DNA of 64,000 nt from positions 4,822,208 to 4,886,207 of the forward strand of contig CM022667.1 of NCBI GenBank assembly GCA_012295275.1, in the 5' to 3' direction. Within the stretch, counting starts at the first letter, position 1. Each line of letters starts with the position of its first letter. The stretch comes from Chrysomallon squamiferum. Lineage: Eukaryota; Mollusca; Gastropoda; Neomphalida; Peltospiridae. Below the pieces are notes generated by a model. It was not told where the DNA came from. It saw nothing but the letters and a program-made list of their open reading frames with translations, and ran no database searches. Positions 61,326-64,000 of the stretch are shown piece after piece. The translations under genes were made by a program, and so were the position numbers.

Positions 61326-61939
61326 CTAAAGTAAAATATAAGTTTTTAAAAACTTGGAATCTATTATGTATATAAAATGTTAAAAATAAAAATAAATAAT
61401 AGTTTTTAAACCTCTGACCATATCTGTAAAAAAAAAAACAAGCACATTTATATTGTAACATCCAAATGTAATAAGCAGTACTAAAATATGACTTACTCAA
61501 TAAGTTTTTGTATTGTCTACATATTTGTTTGTTTATTTGAACTTACAAATATTGCTTTTTCCAAACTCTACATTACATAACATTGAACATACCAATCAGT
61601 AGTGCATCACTTCTATCATTAAATCAAAATTTAAACTTGATTGTTATAGTTTGCACATAGAAATGATGTGTGGGAGTATTGTTTTTTCATATTTGTTGTT
61701 GTTGTATATCAAGTTAGTCAATAATATGCAATTTTTCAGGTTTATTATTGTTTTCAGCATTTGTGTGGTTTTTATATTAGCAGCAGCTGTATTTTGTACA
61801 TTCATAATGAAATTCATTCACTTGTGTATCACATAATGATTTTGTAAATGTGCTGGTAAGTGCATAATGTACTAGTCAAAATATGAGTACATCTAGATAT
61901 TGTAAAGTTTACTTCATACCCTTTTTGCTTTATATTGTA

Positions 61940-62308
61940 TTATAATCTGGCTTTTGTCAGAGTATTGTTAAACAGGTAATAAACAGAACATAAGTAATCT
62001 GTTTTTTTTAAAGTATGTTGAAAATCATCTACATACAATCAAAATATTTTTTAATCATTATTATTTTTATTTTTTTTTATATATATATATATATATATAT
62101 ATTTAAGTTGCTTATTTTACATCATACTGACATTTCTTTTGAAAAACAAAAATTAAAAATTAAAAATAATAATGATTAAAAAAGATTTTAATTATATGTA
62201 GATGATTTTCAGCATACTTTAAAAAAGAAAAAACTGATTACATATGTTCAGACATAATACTCTGACATAATCCAGTTTAACAATACTCTGACAAAAGCCA
62301 GATTATAA
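61940..62308. mobile_element. Foldback / MITE-like inverted repeat with (AT)n centre
   Basis: Two arms are reverse complements: 61940-62071 and about 62161-62308. The outer ends pair as TATAATCTGGCTTTTGTCAG with CTGACAAAAGCCAGATTATA, and an inner block pairs AAGTATGTTGAAAATCATCT with AGATGATTTTCAGCATACTT. The right arm carries about 18 extra bases, including a duplicated TACTCTGACATAA-like segment. The loop of about 90 bases contains an AT run (62080-62101). No coding sequence is present. A non-autonomous DNA transposon of MITE type is the likeliest explanation; no clear target-site duplication was seen. Confidence 0.6.
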
Positions 62309-64000
62309 ACGTTAACTAAAGATATGAACAATACCTAAATCCGGAACAATATTCATTATCAGATGAACCGAACTGTATTCTAGATATCCTAAGAATTTCA
62401 ACAAACAACCAAGACCAAAGCAGAGGGTAGATTCTGTTCAGCGGCTGGGAATTAAAGAAACAGTTTGTTGTTTGAGGTAACACACTGATAAGGCAAGTCA
62501 CATTTGATGACTAGGTCACTCCCCACCCAAATATTTTAAACAGATATGCACAGGTGCATATAAATATTCAACAGAATTCAAATTGAAAAAAGTTCTTATG
62601 GCAACACAGAGAGAGAGAAGAGAGAGAGAGAGATGGAGAGTAAATAAGAGATTTATTCAAACGTAATATATAAACAGAAATAACTATTTTTAATGTAATA
62701 AATATATAATACCTACACATACATGCCTATACATATTCTTTATTATTTTTATTTATTTCAAAAATAGCAAACATCACAGCTTAGAACAAACATCACATAG
62801 GTATGATAAACAAATTAACACATCAGACTTTGTCAGGTCACACAGGTGTTTAGATTGTATCTGCTCTGTCACCACAATAACATTTAAAAACATGCACATA
62901 TAATATCGGGTTTCAAAACTATCTATTGTATGTGCACTTTATTTTTCTGACTAGACTAATATGACTCAGTTACTAGATCATACGAAAGATAGCTTCATGG
63001 AATGTATTTGATGAGAAAAATAGATATTTGTTTTTTTATTAAGATAATATTTAATGTTTGTTTCCTGCCAAGTGATGTCACATATCATATACAGCAAAAC
63101 ATTTATTTATACTATATCAAAGACATGCAGGTTGATTTGAGGATAAATACGATATCAAGTTTTTTAAAAGTAGCTGCTGCCATACTGGTCTTAGCACTAA
63201 CTGATCTCTTTACACATAACTGTCATTAGGAATCTTTGTAACATAGGTTTTAATTAAAACTAGTAATGACTGGAATAAAAAACTGTCTTACAGGTTCTCC
63301 TAAGAGTTTGATCCTCTAACCTGTAAGAGCTACAACTTCAACCACAATCATCTAGTGGTAGCAGTAGTAGTAGTAGTAGTAATAACAATCATATGATAAA
63401 AATAATAAAAAAAAATAATAATAGTGAAAAACTGACTCAAGCTTTTATAAGTTGTAGGACTGACTTTATTTTACATGTTTTCACATTTTCAGATGGAAAA
63501 CACAATTTGTTAAAACCTGCTTTGAAAATCATAATTCTTAGCCATTATCAGTATTTTTCTGAAAATAGATAACAATTATTATTTTGATGGCAGAACACAG
63601 AGACATTTAAGTATTCAGGATGACTGTCAAAGCAATTAAATGTAAAAAAGTAATAATGATCTGCATATAAATTGCATTTTGTATTTATTTAATAAATAAA
63701 CCAAAGCTAACGTCTAGAAACAGACTGCAGAATGGTTTTATTTTCTCATTTATTATTCTGTCTTTCTTTATTACTGGTCTTTGTTGGCCATGAATCAAAC
63801 ATTGTCTGTTAAAGTGATCAGCTTAACTGTACATGCACAATCAGTTTTGTTTTAGCTATCTTGAGATGTTGTTTTCCTAAAATTTATTATTTTTCTTAAG
63901 TAATTTATCTGTTGCTAATGCTTCTTCATTAGGATGAAATAAATATAATTAAATGAATAAATGAATAAATCAAAATATTAGAGTTATTAGAAAATATATT
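62309..64000. other. No gene seen
   Basis: AT-rich sequence with a short GA-rich tract (about 62608-62640) and an AGT run (about 63358-63380). No exon, RNA gene or other element recognised. It may be intronic or upstream of OSGIN. Confidence 0.5.

Noticed and set aside
61651-61836. Hydrophobic 61-codon plus-strand open frame as a small membrane protein
   Set aside because: AT-rich composition naturally gives hydrophobic codons; no conserved motif or transcription signal.

Overview
This is intron-containing, AT-rich animal DNA with GT-AG splice sites, very many microsatellites and several minisatellites. There is no prokaryotic, organellar or recognisable transposon-coding sequence. The gene set (an OSGIN family flavoprotein, ZFAND1, ZP-domain receptors and an expanded DUF288/STELLO-like family) suggests an invertebrate. 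I lean towards a lophotrochozoan, possibly a mollusc, but the taxon is inferred from gene content and texture only.

Layout. 1-7.7 kb: simple repeats, then the last three coding exons (plus strand, 4764-7467) of a class A flavin-monooxygenase-like gene. 7.7-9.4 kb: no gene seen. About 9.44-39.49 kb: a large direct tandem duplication. Each unit (A about 9.44-26.69 kb, B about 26.74-39.49 kb) carries a minus-strand transmembrane ZP-domain gene and, several kb away and divergently oriented, a plus-strand three-exon STELLO-like (DUF288) membrane protein gene. Unit A contains a roughly 4 kb satellite of about 53 copies of a 75-bp unit between the two genes. The same place in unit B holds exactly one copy. 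A third STELLO-like gene without a ZP partner follows at 40.96-44.58 kb. STELLO copy 2 has a 1-bp frameshift near its 3' end.

The right side carries two conserved single-copy genes on the minus strand: ZFAND1, complete in eight coding exons (45043-48116), and an OSGIN family gene with five coding exons (51931-59041). The last 5 kb holds at most an upstream exon and a foldback, MITE-like inverted repeat (61.94-62.31 kb).

How it fits together. OSGIN and ZFAND1 belong to stress-related families and look like ordinary conserved genes. The ZP/STELLO block is the dynamic part. ZP proteins are glycosylated, polymerising cell-surface proteins and STELLO-like proteins are glycosyltransferase-like Golgi membrane proteins, so the co-duplicated divergent pair may be functionally linked (inference). 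Exon 3 of the three STELLO genes is nearly identical while exons 1-2 and introns of copy 3 have diverged, which points to exon-limited gene conversion. Gene 5' ends (transcription starts, ZP signal-peptide exons, the N-terminal half of the monooxygenase) could not be resolved.
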